A stretch of DNA of 64,000 nt from Scilla litardierei (Eukaryota; Streptophyta; Magnoliopsida; Asparagales; Asparagaceae). The notes under the pieces were generated by a model. It did not search any database. It was not told where the DNA came from and saw nothing but the letters and a program-made list of their open reading frames with translations. Position numbers and translations under genes: made by a program. The stretch spans positions 322,075,938 through 322,139,937 of the forward strand of contig CM061141.1 in assembly GCA_030789695.1 (NCBI GenBank). The letters are read 5' to 3'. Positions 41,903 through 52,914 of the stretch are shown here, piece by piece. The number at the start of each line of letters is the position of its first letter. Positions within the stretch are counted from its first letter, which is position 1.

Positions 41903-42767
41903 AAAGGACGATTTTTGAATTAAATCAAAATTTTTAAAAATAGGATAAAAATCGACTAACTCTAAAACTATTTACAAAAATTGACCAAGTTCTCTCCACG
42001 TCAGCTCTCCGTACACGCGGGGCTGCTGACTAGGATAATTGGGTTTTCAACGGGGTTGCCAATCGCGACCAAAACCGGCCTTCCTACGTTTGGCCGCTGT
42101 TGGCAAATGCGTCCAAACGAAAGTCACGGTTAGAGATGTGACTTGCTTGAAGCGATCATTTTTTATTCAAGTTAGTATGATGATCTAAAGATCAAAGTTT
42201 GAAGATGTTTAAAGGTAAATTTAGCGTTAGTGATGTGACAAGAAAGAAAATACCAGCGATTGAATCGAGATGTCTTCTTCAAATTCTCACCTAAACCCCT
42301 GGTTCGTTTTGTCCAGAGTTTTGATGAAAAATCGAAGTGCAGTCGAAAGTCGAAACAAGGAGATATTAAAGAAGATAAGAAGATAAAGCCGTAGAGAAAT
42401 CTGATATCTCAAAGATATGAAATTTGTGTTCGATTTGTTCCGCAAAATCCAAAAACCTTTGCCCGCTTCCCGGGCAACTCATGGCCGCTGTCGCGATCCG
42501 ATGCCAACGACCTCGTCATCCCCTTGAGCGCACTCTACACTCATCTACATGGGCAAACCAAATTACAGTTTAGCCACGGTTGGCAACCCCGGCCAAAATC
42601 CAGAATTGCAATTTGGGCTTACAAATCTCAATCGTCCTAGTCAGCACCCGAGCACGCGCTCGGAACTAACGTGGAAGGAAGTTGGTCGGTTTTTGTAATA
42701 AGTTTTTAACTTGGTCGTTTTTAATAATATTTTTTAATATTTTGCCTAAATTCAAAAATCGTCCTTT
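41903..42767. mobile_element. Non-autonomous DNA transposon with long TIRs (MULE-like)
   Basis: 865 bp with inverted ends 'aaaggacgatttttgaatt'. The TIRs stay alignable for about 170 bp, including 'gctgactaggataattg' against 'gctgactaggacgattg' and 'ggggttgcca'. The unique centre has no transposase. Long TIRs with unrelated internal sequence fit Mutator-like elements. No 9-bp TSD was evident next to the T-rich borders. Confidence 0.6.
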
Positions 42768-42904
42768 TTTAAATCCATGCTGCTCTCATATCTCATTGCT
42801 AGTTCATCAAGCTGACTTGGTGTTATAATTCTTCAATCCAACAAAAGGGCAAGATCCGTATGAGCAATAACTATAATTGCAAGAATGTGCATAATAAGAT
42901 ATCA

Positions 42905-43620
42905 CTATATTACCTTCTTTGGTAGCAGGCAATCACGTACAAAGTGACTTTTCTCATTACAGTTGAAACATTTATCTTTAACCTTGCCTTTGTTGTTGAC
43001 ACGCTTGCCATGATGCATTTTCTTCTTGAAAGCTATTTTCTTTTATGGCCATCACTCCTTGCACACTCCTTTGTTTTTAGCCACTACATTCATCTTCTTT
43101 AGTCTGGACGGAACATGCAAAATATGGTTCTCAAACTTTCGAGCAATTATGAGTTTTTTTAAGCTTAATATAATGACAAATACGTAAATGATTTCACCTC
43201 TTGGGTATGGGCTATGGTGTGCTTAAAAGCTTCATTTTGGATAATCATATACAGAGCACATCACAGCGTTAATCTGCTGCTTGTTTAAGACATGGTGGCT
43301 TATCACATTCAGATCCAGTATTAAAACTGACATGTTTGCATGTGTTTGCTTATCGTCTGATGAGGATCCTTTTCGATGTTATCAAATTTGATTTGAATCA
43401 AACGAAAGCTGTGCGACCAAAATCACTTAGAACCTCTCCTTGGGAGCATTTTATGTCTACTTAGGACTAATGCATTTCTTAAATTCATGTATAACATTAT
43501 CTTGCATGCAACTAAGCATAATGAAGCGGTCACTTGGGCTTCTTTTCTGACCCTTTTTATGCATCTGCACATCAATATGAGTGTTTCATATAGGAGCAAC
43601 AACTTCATGTATGATGGCAT
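42905..43620 (-). pseudogene. Degenerate copia gag with zinc knuckle
   Basis: The minus strand reads 'KKMHHGKRVNNKGKVKD' then 'KCFNCNEKSHFVRDC' (about 42920-42970), a clean CX2CX4HX4C knuckle of copia gag. Sequence to the right is too decayed to read with confidence. Orientation and order relative to the RT remnant at 35300-36118 suggest one old element broken up by later insertions. Confidence 0.6.
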
Positions 43621-44972
43621 CTAGACAGTCATCGGTATTGATGAGATATTACGGTCATCAATTTGGTGCACTTGGAAATATCAAAAAAGACAGACTTGAT
43701 GGCCATTAGGTTCCTTTGACATATATCAATAATTTTATTAAAGTTAAATTGAATGCCAAATGACTAAAATAAGCACAACATCAAAAATGTTCTCTCTAAC
43801 ACAATGAATCAGTGAAATATAATAAAAATTACATTACTTGGATCAAGAACTTTGCCATACTCAAAATAATCACGTTGTCATATAACTCATTTCAAGGATT
43901 TTTTTTGGAGAAGAAATCTTGGGACTATTAGGATACCTACCTAGACCGTTTAATCAATGTGTCTCTCATTAAGAGTACTAGAATACTCCAACTTCACTAA
44001 TATTCTCAGTGTCAAGGACCAGAAATCGTCTGCATCCCTTGATGCCCCCACTTAACCTGAAATCTTTTTCATTCAATTGATGGTGTTCTATCCCATAGAA
44101 TCACACATTCTTTTTTATTTATGTTTTATAATGTCTGGATGGGTTGTTTATAATTTCAACCCTAAATGATCAATTGAATCAAACATTCGGCATCATTTTC
44201 CTTCTATTCCTAAGAAAAATAAACTAAACCTATATTCAAACTCATGACAAGGAAGTGTGATCAAGAGCAACATTTAGCCGGTGAATGGTAATGTTAGGGA
44301 AAAGATGTACGCTTTTTAGATACCAAGAAACTTGGCCGTGTAAGTGATGTAGGATAGGCTTCTGATTCTAACGGGAGCCAATCTTAACGATTTAACATCT
44401 ATTTTTGGACCTTCGATTGCTTCCCTGCAGAGGTCACTTGTCCCAAGATAGAGATTCTTCTCATGGGATAATGTAGCTGGGAAGTGATTTCCTTTTTCAA
44501 GTTCGCATGTACTTGACAAAGCTTATTCCCAAGGAATACTTTGTGAGATAGTGGTCCCCTCATTGATTCACCAAATCCAAATTTCAAAATTTGGTAGGAT
44601 ATGCACGTGCGTTTGATCGCCACTTTGCCTTGTATGATCTATACGTTGTTTAGTTTTATGCTCGAGCACGTGTCTAGTATGTCTTCGTATCGAGGTACAT
44701 GTAAAAGTTAGGGTTGTCTTTCTTCTATGCATAGTACTCTACTTGTGGGACATGCATATGCCATATGTATGAGTCAAACTAAGCACATGTATTATAGTGC
44801 ATACGAGCATGGTATATGTGATACTTGATGTACGTACATTCTGCATAATGTTATGTATGCATAGGCATATGGGTGGTGCGTGTTTACATCACGATGAAAA
44901 TGAACTCACTCGATCCCTTTCTTTGGATTAAGCAGCAGGCGGCAACGATGGAGTTAACGTTCACTAGACACA
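43621..44972. other. Intergenic region, no gene seen
   Basis: AT-rich; short ORFs only. No repeat borders could be defined. Confidence 0.5.
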
Positions 44973-45257
44973 TGATGCGATCCGCTAGGGATTTGACAAT
45001 AAAAATGAGATTTTTATTGGATCTCAGATCTGAAATTAGAGGAAAACCTACTACAAATCAACTACTCGCTAGATAACAACTACAATTTAAAAGGACGACT
45101 AGCTAAGGATTAATCTAGGGGATAAACTAATAAAAAGAAAATACTCTCTCAATTTTCGCATAAGAATTAGGGCCGGCTCAACCCCCTTAAATAGCCAAAA
45201 CATCCCTTAAATGTCATTTTATCCAATTGCCCCTCCTCTCAATTTCCAGCCGCATCA
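44973..45257 (-). repeat. LTR 1 of tandem element
   Basis: 285 bp, TGATGCGATCC...GCATCA on the plus strand. On the minus strand the TATA-like 'ctatttaaggggg' is followed by 'gagccggccctaa'. It has a 2-bp 'ct' insertion near its right end that is absent from the other two copies. Confidence 0.88.
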
Positions 45258-46286
45258 CTACTCCGCCCCTGAAAATCCACCTTGTCCTCAAGGTGGTGCA
45301 TGATGTCCGTGGGCCATCCGTCCTACCCGGTCGATTGCACTCCTCCCGGATCAAACGGATGAGAGTGGTCCCCACTCTTTCAACGACGTCCGGAGAAATA
45401 TCGCCGGGCCAAGGCGGGATCCCAAAAACGTCGTCGGGCCCCCACAAGTACTTTGGATGGTCGTCGTCATCGATGCACAGCTGGAATCCTTCCCCGGGCC
45501 CCATAGATGGCTAAAAACCTGAAAATTGTGCTCCACGGACCTTGTGCGGGGCCTCCGGGGGCCTGGAAATCCTCGAAAAAAACCTGTCGGTCGTCCTGGA
45601 AGGTCGATGGGGCCCCCAACAGGTCCCCCGGCCCTCGGAACCCCCCCTGGGGTCGGCCGAAGCCCCCCAGTGCGTCGCCGGGGGTGGCCGGCCCTGAAAA
45701 TGGGTCGGCGGCCCCCAGGCGGTGCTCCCTGGGGCCGCCGCCTGCGCATGGAGGGGCGGCAGGTGCGGCCGCCCCTCCCGGGGGGCCTGGCGGCCCTCCG
45801 CCGCCCCTCTGGAGGTTTACCGGGCCACCCAGAGCTCCCTGGGGGTCGGCAGCTCCCCGGAGGGCTGCCGGGGGCCGGAATCACCCCGCCGGCCCCTCTG
45901 TCTTCGTGTCGTGGCGGCGCGTGGTCGTCCCTCTCCGACGACAGATCTGCGTCGTTATACCCTGACTTCTTCAGATCTGGTGGATCTACGCCTGGAAGCT
46001 CCAGATCTGGCTCCGGATCTGGTGGATCTACGCCTGGAAGCTCCAGATCTGGCTCCGGATCTGGTAGATCTGGATCTGGAAATTCCAGATCTGGATCTGG
46101 AAATTCCAGATCTGGATCGCCGACAGCCGCAGGCTTCAGATCTATCTTTGTCTTTGCAGCGGAAAGATAGCGACGGTCGATCTCCGCCACTTTCTCCTTG
46201 TACTGACGATTGATCTCCGCCAAATTCTCCATTATTTGACGGCACACCCTTTCCCTTCTCTCTACCCATGCGTCGATCAGATCCAT
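45214..46286 (-). CDS. Unrecognised ORF in tandem element, copy 1
   Basis: It starts at 46286, shortly after the PBS: 'MDLIDAWVERRERVCRQIME', a coiled-coil-like N-terminus ('QYKEKVAEIDRRYLSAAKTK'). Next are acidic Pro repeats of the type PDLEFPDP and PEPDLELPGVDP, then a Pro/Arg/Gly-rich stretch in a GC island. This frame ends at 45351. A second minus frame (45504-45214) carries a more protein-like tail: 'GFQLCIDDDDHPKYLW', 'IPPWPGDISPDVVE' and 'TLIRLIREECNR', so one frameshift probably joins them. I recognise no domain. Position suggests a gag-like protein or a captured gene. Confidence 0.5.
45277..45296 (-). promoter_or_regulatory. Pre-PPT hairpin of tandem element, copy 1
   Basis: On the minus strand it reads CCACCTTGAGGACAAGGTGG, identical to the hairpin in the chromovirus and the gag-only element, although this element encodes no pol. 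The second unit has a partly decayed version at 46631-46650. Confidence 0.7.
45995..46115. repeat. Short tandem repeats within the tandem element ORF
   Basis: Two copies of a 45-bp unit containing 'ggtggatctacgcctggaag' (about 45978-46064) and two or more copies of an 18-bp unit 'gatctggatctggaaatt' follow each other. They encode the acidic proline repeats. The same array is at about 47334-47470 in unit 2. Confidence 0.8.
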
Positions 46287-46328
46287 AAATCAGGTGCTCG
46301 CCCTGGATCTAGTGCTCTGATACCAATT

Positions 46329-46611
46329 TGATGCGATCCGCTAGGGATTTGATAATAAAAATGGGATTTTTATTGGATCTCAGATCTGAAATTAGAGGAA
46401 AACCTACTACAAATCAACTACTCGCTAGATAACAACTACAATTTAAAAGGACGACTAGCTAAGGATTAATCTAGGGGATAAACTAATAAAAAGAAAATAC
46501 TCTCTCAATTTTCGCATAAGAATTAGGGCCGGCTCAACCCCCTTAAATAGCCAAAACATCCCTTAAATGTCATTTTACCCAATTGCCCCTCCTCAATTTC
46601 CAGCAGCATCA
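46329..46611 (-). repeat. LTR 2 (shared) of tandem element
   Basis: 283 bp. It serves as the 5' LTR of unit 1 and the 3' LTR of unit 2. It differs from LTR 1 at about four sites plus the 2-bp indel, and from LTR 3 at a few more. Confidence 0.88.
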
Positions 46612-47640
46612 CTGCTCCGCCCCTGAAAATCCACATTATCCTCAAGGTGGTGCATGATGTCCGTGGGCCATCCGTCCTACCCGGTCGATTGCACTCCTCC
46701 CGGATCAAACGGATGAGAGTGGTCCCCACCTCTTTCAACGACGTCCGGAGAAATATCGCCGGGCCAAGGCGGGATCCAAAAAACGTCGTCGGGCCCCCAC
46801 AAGTACTTTGGATGGTCGTCGTCATCGATGCACAGCTGGAATCCTTCCCCGGGCCCCATAGATGGCTGAAAACCTGAAAATTGTGCTCCACGGACCTCGT
46901 GCGGGGCCTCCGGGGGCCGGGAAATCCTCGAAAAAAAACATGTCGGTCGCCTGGAAGGTCGATGGGGCCCCCAACAGGTCCACCGGCCCTCGGAATCCCC
47001 CCTGGGGTCGGCCGAAGCCCCCCAGTGCGTCGCCGGGGGCGGCCGGCCCTGAAAATGGGTCGGCGGCCCCCAGGCGGTGCTCCCTGGGGCCGCCGCCTGC
47101 GCATGGAGGGGCGGCAGGTGCGGCCGCCCCTCCCGGGGGCCTGGCGGCCCTCCGCCGCCCCTCTGGGGGTTTGCCGAGCCCCCAGAGCTCCCTGGGGGGT
47201 CGGCGGCTCCCCGGAGGGCTGCCGGGGGCAGGAATCACCCCGCCGGCCCCTCTGTCTTCGTGTCGTGGCGGCGCGTAGTCGTCCCTCTCCGACGACAGAT
47301 CTGCGTCGTTATACCCTGACTTCTTCAGATCTGGTGGATCTACGCCTGGAAGCTCCAGATCTGGCTCCGGATCTGGTGGATCTACGCCTGGAAGCTCCAG
47401 ATCTGGCTCCGGATCTGGTAGATCTGGATCTGGAAATTCCAAATCTGGATCTGGAAATTCCAGATCTGGATCGTCGACAGCCGCAGGCTTCAGATCTATC
47501 TTTGTCTTTGCAGCGGAAAGATAGCGACGGTCGATCTCCGCCACTTTCTCCTTGTACTGACGATTGATCTCCGCCAAATTCTCCATTATTTGACGGCACA
47601 CCCTTTCCCTTCTCTCTACCCATACGTCGATCAGATCCAT
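46523..47640 (-). CDS. Unrecognised ORF in tandem element, copy 2
   Basis: It starts at 47640 with 'MDLIDVWVERRERVCRQIME' and has the same order as copy 1: coiled coil, acidic Pro repeats, GC-rich Pro/Arg region, and a 'LCIDDDDHPKYLW' tail in another frame. A one-base difference ('cccacctcttt' against 'cccactcttt' near 46727) changes the tail frame relative to copy 1. Apart from that and scattered changes the two copies are nearly identical. No known domain; function unknown. Confidence 0.5.
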
Positions 47641-47681
47641 AAATCAGGTGCTCGCCCTGGATCTAGTGCTCTGATACCAAC

Positions 47682-47965
47682 TGATACGATCCGCTAGGGA
47701 TTTGATGATAAAAATGGGATTTTTATTGGAATTTCAGATTTGAAATTAGAGGAAAACCTACTACAAATCAACTACTCGCTAGATATTAACTACAATTTAA
47801 AAGGACGACTAGCTAAGGATTAATCTAGGGGATAAACTAATAAAAAGAAAATACTCTCTCAATTTTCGCATAAGAATTAGGGCCGGCTCAACCCCCTTAA
47901 ATAGCCAAAACATCCCTTAAATGTCATTTTACCCAATTGCCCCTCCTCAATTTCCAGCCGCATCA
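47682..47965 (-). repeat. LTR 3 of tandem element
   Basis: 284 bp, TGATACGATCC...GCATCA. The minus-strand PBS lies just left of it at about 47668-47681. Confidence 0.88.
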
Positions 47966-48524
47966 GTGTATCCCAAGCATCACAGTCATGCAGCACAAAC
48001 CGCCACTACCATTACCCTTATCATATCATGTCAACATCGCTTGAGGTGCCGCTCATCCCCCCTTTAGCATGTGCTTGGGATGCGCACGAGCACTATAACC
48101 AAAGAAAGGTGGCATGCCATTGGCTTCTGCTCCATCTGCTCCCCCCACCCCATACACTACCCCTAATGTCATCTTCCTCTTCTAGGCTGCTTCTTGCTAC
48201 CTCTATCTACTGTAACAAAACAGAGGACGCCCACAAGCACCGAACAGCGCTACTAGCATGCATCCGAATGTTGCATAGTCCATGCCCCTTTATGTACGTG
48301 CATGTAGTAGGTTTAGGATCTAAAGCTAGGGTTTGTGTTAGGGATGATTTTAGATCAAAAATTAGAATAAATAATATAATGTGATACAATCAAAATAATT
48401 TTCATCCTTTATCAATTTCATGAACACAAAATATAAATCTAAAATGAGGACAATAGATCTAGTTTATTAACAAAAGTCCAAGCAACATTCAAGCATGGAT
48501 TAATCCAAAACATATATAAAATTG
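47966..48524. other. No gene seen; A+T-rich right half
   Basis: Low-complexity 'gatctaa'-rich sequence near 48340-48520 resembles 51113-51297 and 52101-52280, suggesting one older repeat split by the LTR element and the TIR element. It includes the TSD copy aattg at 48520-48524. Confidence 0.4.
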
Positions 48525-48889
48525 TAATGCATGACATGGTGGATTTAGGGATTTTATAGGGGATTTAGAGAAGAATTGATAGGTTTAGAGTTCTTGACTT
48601 CTCACTAAGGGTTTTCGATGCTTCTCATCAAGAAAAAGGGAAACCTATCACAGCTTTTGAGAAAAATTCTCATTAAACTTTTGATTCATTCATTGATTTA
48701 AAATAAAATAAGCTAGGCCTTTATATATGCTTCTAGACTCTGACTCTGACTCTTCTTCACATATCCAATGTGATACTAAACATTTAAATAACTATAAATA
48801 AATAAAAAGACTCAAACACCTAGACTCTAAAACTCAAAACAAAATAAAAATAAAAATAAAAATAAAATTTACAATTTTGATCTCTATCA
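48525..48889 (-). repeat. 3' LTR of second small element
   Basis: 365 bp. On the minus strand 'tatataaaggcc' is the TATA-like box. It aligns by eye with 50754-51107, with many differences and small indels. Confidence 0.82.
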
Positions 48890-49034
48890 TTCTTTCCGGC
48901 TTGAGAACTTCACCTCTTGGTGAAGGACTCAGAAGTAGCACATCTGGATAAAAATCAGTAGTCCTCTGCAGTTGGTGAAAATGTGTCGACGAACCTTGAA
49001 ATGTAAAAGGATGCAGATGGATAGACAAATATCC

Positions 49035-49630
49035 TCAAATAATTTCTCTCGATTTATGAAAGATAGAAAAGCATTCAATACATGTTTGTTGGCAAGCTAG
49101 GATGATCTGGAATAACAAACTCGATGTGCTCAATCGGATCCCGAGAGCGTCAACATGTGGTTTTAGATAGGACTTTGGCTCAGGTTGTAGTGTTGTATCA
49201 AGCTCTAGTTCAAGCTCTGATTGCGGTACTGGATCAATCTCTGGTTTGGCCTCGGGCTCGGGCTCGGGCTCCAACGTAGGTTCAGAATGCAATTCGGGTT
49301 CAGGCTCAACCTGTGCATCTATCTCTGGGTTAGGATCTGATTTGAGTTTACTTTGTTGTTCCTTTCACCATTATTCCATCTCTTGAATGATTCGTTTCTC
49401 TTTATCTAACCATATCTTTACTGAAGATTGTTGTGTTGCCTGTGAAATATATCGAGGCTTGAAAGAATATCGGATACTATATGGGAATGCCCAGGGCACC
49501 TCATCTTGTCATTTCGTCGTTGCTCATTCCTGGTAGGCCGTAGTGTTCGTCCTTTCCTTCTTCGTGCTCGCTTACGCTTCGATGACCTATCACGGGGTGA
49601 AGTTGAAGACATAGTTTGAACCCGGACCAT
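49035..49630 (-). pseudogene. Internal coding remnants: acidic-proline and basic segments
   Basis: Minus frame 49630-49418 gives 'SSTSPRDRSSKRKRARRRKG', strongly basic. Frame 49292-49035 gives acidic repeats 'EPTLEPEPEPEAKPEIDP' and 'ELELELDTTLQPEP'. Stops separate them. The combination of a charged head and glutamate-proline repeats parallels the ORF of the tandem element, so these may be relics of an equivalent protein. No domain recognised. Confidence 0.4.
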
Positions 49631-50030
49631 TGACGACTATGACGTGGATGTTACCTATACAATATCTTGCTTCTCCATTGAATGAGTGATATGCATATGT
49701 ATATTTCTATACTTCTGAAAACTTAAAACAGAAAAAGAAATATTCTAGATGGAATTCTCAAACATCATATACATACATGTGCTCAAAGCCATAAAAGTAT
49801 GTGACACGATTCAAATAAAATGGACATTGTAGTAATAGTCGTAGTAATTATATCCCATAATTTAGAGCAAATCTTCTTGTATGGAGGGTACTTTTGTGTA
49901 GGCGGTTGAGTCAACTATCCACTGATGCAAACGACACTGAATTTAGGCTCCAAACAAATCTAAATCATCAAAATGGAAAAACTACACAGAAAATCCGAGA
50001 AAATCCAACCGAAAATCCAAGAAAATTCAA

Positions 50031-50593
50031 ATGACGCACTGTTGGAGCCATTGTCTGGTCAACCACCGGGTTAACCGGCTCAGCTTAGCCTATTTAGCTG
50101 ATGCTCAGGGTCTGCTCGACCAAGCTGACACTAGTGCCTTCGACTTGGTTGGCGGCGACGCGTTTTTTCGGCGATTTTACCGGCGTTCCCGCCTCCTCCT
50201 TGCTGTTGGTGCACCTTGACCTGATTCACTTTTTGGAGGCGTCGACACCCTGGACAGCACCGATCCCGACGTCAACGAGCTTTGCAAGTTTGATGGCGGT
50301 GTTTCGGCATGCTTTTGAACGATGACAGTGATGCCCTAGGTTGCGGAGGAGCTCATCGACATCATATGAACATCTGGAAGGCAATTATGTCGACTATCGG
50401 CGGATTTAACTTAGGCGACGACGTGATTTTTCAGAAGAATCGTGGGCGACATGGACTTGGGTGCTGGAGGTGGCGTGTGATGTTGATGTGGTGGTCGACG
50501 ACGTCGTGGGACTCGCCTGGCAATGGTGGCACCGATCGGGACAGCAGTGGTGGCCTTCATCACCGGCAGGAGCTATGGCGGCGCAAGTCTTAA
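50031..50593. other. Moderately GC-rich internal segment of unknown origin
   Basis: Between PBS and the acidic repeats the composition rises compared with the flanks. Several short frames are open on both strands, none with a recognisable domain. It may be a captured host fragment or the element's own N-terminal ORF region; the sequence alone does not decide. Confidence 0.3.
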
Positions 50594-50753
50594 TGTTAGG
50601 GAATTTTTTCAATTTCTTTCTCTCTGTTTTTTGATTTTTTAGTGTGGGTGGTGATTGGATATGGTCAGGTGTTTTAGATTTTTAATGAATTGAATTTTTA
50701 AACCGAGAAATTGAAAAAGAGCGAAGATGTGATCTTCAGCTTTGATACCAAGT

Positions 50754-51107
50754 TGATTCAGGACGGGGTGGATTTAGGGATTTTGATTGGGAGTTTGTGG
50801 AAGAATTGATAGATTTAGGGATCTTGGCTTCTCACCAATGATTTCTAAGACTTCTCATTAAGGAAAGGGAAAACGTTCGCATGTTTTGAAAAATTTTATC
50901 ATTAAACTTTTCATTGATTTAAAATAAAACAAGCTATGGCCTTTATATAGGCTTACAGACTCAGACTCTTCTCTTCTTCACCTATCTGATAAGGTACTAA
51001 ACATTTAAATAACTATAAATTAATAAAAAGCCTCAAAATACCTAAATACTCTAAAACTCAAAATAATATAAAAATAAAAATAAAATTTATAATTCTGATC
51101 AATATCA
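50754..51107 (-). repeat. 5' LTR of second small element
   Basis: 354 bp, TGATTCAGG...TATCA, followed by the TSD aattg. The PBS lies immediately left. Confidence 0.85.
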
Positions 51108-51297
51108 AATTGCTTATCAAATTTAGATAATAAAATTTCCAAAATAACAATTAGATCTAAGGAAAATTAAATCTATACAAAGAAAATTAAATCACAACTA
51201 ATGACATCTACAAAAAATAGGATCTAAGATCTAGCAAGCGAGATACAATTTTTATATGACTAGATCTAAGCATGCTAAAAATTATGAATTTTTTAGA

Positions 51298-52100
51298 TAT
51301 AAGTCCTCTTATTCATGGTTATTTTTAAAAGAGTTCCTTAAATTATGCTATTTGCAATTTGGTCCTCCAAATTGATTAAGTTAATCAAAAAAGTTCTCAC
51401 TAATATTTTTCATCCAAAATTTAATTCGAAGCTGGTTAAATTCTAACCAGACCCAGTTACATCAGAGTTAACCCATTCTATGTTAGGTTTCAAGTATAAA
51501 ACAGCATGTTTTACATTTGGGTTGGGAAATATAATGGGTTTAGGTTGATGATGGAAGATAAAGAAGAAAAGATTAATGAAGACGAATGAAGAGGATGAGA
51601 TGAGAGTTGGCAATTTGGGGAATATGAATGGGAAAAGAATTTGGGGATGAGGCCATGGAGGCGGTGAGGGTTTGGAGGAGGAGGTAAGGGTGGCGGTGTG
51701 CTTTGGAGGAGGATGTAGGGGTGGCGGGTGCTTTGGAGGAGAAGGTAGCCGTATGGTTTTGGAGGAGAGGGAGGGGTGTGGGGGGTTTGGATAAAGGGGA
51801 AATATGGGCATCGGTTGGTTGGATGAGAAGGAATGGAAAAAAGGGAAGCAGCTGCAGAGGAGGAAGAGGATGAGGGGGAGGCAATGGCAAAGTCGGAATA
51901 GGATGAAGAGAAGTTTGAAGATGATAAGAGAGGAAGAAAAGAAGGTTAAATGTTCTGTTAATTTTAATAGAATGTATCTTAATTCTAAACAAAAGTTACT
52001 AATGGGACTCTTTTTGAGTAACTTAATAAATTGGGGTGACTAAATGGTAAATATATTTATAAGGTACTCTTAAAAATAACCATGAATGAATGGACTTATA
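51298..52100. mobile_element. Non-autonomous TIR transposon
   Basis: 803 bp with inverted ends 'tataagtcc(t/a)(c/t)ttattcatggttatttttaa'-like, alignable for about 130 bp ('attgattaagtta' against 'atttattaagtta'). The centre is strongly purine-rich on the plus strand (gga/gag runs, 51540-51950) and holds only low-complexity ORFs. No transposase and no clear TSD. Confidence 0.55.
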
Positions 52101-52283
52101 AATAAAAATCCAAAAATTATACATGTATTTACAAGATCTAATAAAAAATTGATTTTAAAAAAATAGATCTACAACACAATTATAATATATCTAGAATTAA
52201 TTAGATCAATAACAAAAAAAAGCATGATTAGATTCCCAAAGAGACTACAGCTTGATAAAATATTATAAACGGTATTTTTCTTA

Positions 52284-52914
52284 ACATATCAAGATATTAT
52301 CAACAAATATATACCAGATGAACTATTGGATTTATGCATGTACATCATAATTAAGAATAACATAAGCGCAACGGAAATTAAATGTGTATCTTGCTTATTC
52401 TTTAGAGATCTATAAGAAACCTACATGTGAATCTGCACGCTTCAGATATTCTCTCACTGGTCATTCATAGATCATGCCTTTAGATACCAGAGATTGGTTT
52501 CATGTGAAAGATAGCAGCAAGATAATCTCTAGAATCAAGGAGATCTTATATAGAAAGATAAGAAATGGATGTTCTTGTATTCAAAAACATACCTAATGTG
52601 TGTATGAGGGGATATGAACACCTATTTATAGAAACAACTACATCATTCCTTCAATCTTGATCGTGATACTCAATCTTGATCGTTGTATCACGATCAAATT
52701 ATCCCAAAGATGCTTAAGATCTCCACCCCCAAGAATATTATTATGTAGATTTCGGGTTTGGAAGAAAATGAAACCATCAACTTTCACGTTTTCATCCTTT
52801 AATCATGTGCGAGCAGCTGCCGACCCCCATTTAGGTTTTTGCAGGGTCAAAGCTTGCATGAATGTAGGTCGGGTTGGGTCCCACTTAGTGGGTCTGGGCT
52901 GATAAACTCCAACA
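52284..52914 (-). mobile_element. Copia-like solo LTR, left border uncertain
   Basis: On the minus strand it begins TGTTGGAGTTTATCAGCC and near the other end has 'ttccgttgcgcttatgtta', both typical of Ty1/copia LTRs. The right edge (52914) is followed by tctta, and tctta also occurs at 52279-52283, which I took as a possible TSD, although the adjoining base pair is not TG. No coding sequence. Confidence 0.5.

Larger units (their letters stand above)
44973..47965 (-). mobile_element. Tandem non-autonomous LTR element: LTR-int-LTR-int-LTR
   Basis: Three LTRs of about 284 bp (44973-45257, 46329-46611, 47682-47965) separate two nearly identical internal regions of about 1,070 bp. The orientation is minus: on that strand each right-hand LTR is followed by a PBS 'ttggtatcagagcac', and the pre-PPT hairpin lies beside the left LTR. 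No protease, RT or integrase is present. Outer flanks acaca and gtgta do not match, so the array probably arose by unequal recombination, or one end was lost. Each unit is about 1.36 kb. Confidence 0.88.
48525..51107 (-). mobile_element. Second small non-autonomous LTR retrotransposon
   Basis: 2,583 bp with LTRs 48525-48889 and 50754-51107, and TSD aattg (48520-48524 and 51108-51112). The left LTR start has decayed from TG to TA. On the minus strand a PBS 'ttggtatcaaagc' follows the right LTR. The internal region has no gag core, protease, RT or integrase. It contains a basic Arg/Lys segment and acidic proline repeats, a layout like the tandem element at 44973, with different sequence. Confidence 0.85.

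Noticed and set aside
45507..46213. Plus-strand ORFs of up to 214 codons in the tandem element
   Set aside because: The PBS, hairpin and coiled-coil start all indicate minus orientation; the plus frames are Ser/Gly/Pro low-complexity shadows duplicated in unit 2.
46862..47567. Plus-strand 228-codon ORF in unit 2 of the tandem element
   Set aside because: Same reason as for unit 1; its similarity to the unit 1 plus-strand ORF only reflects the duplication.
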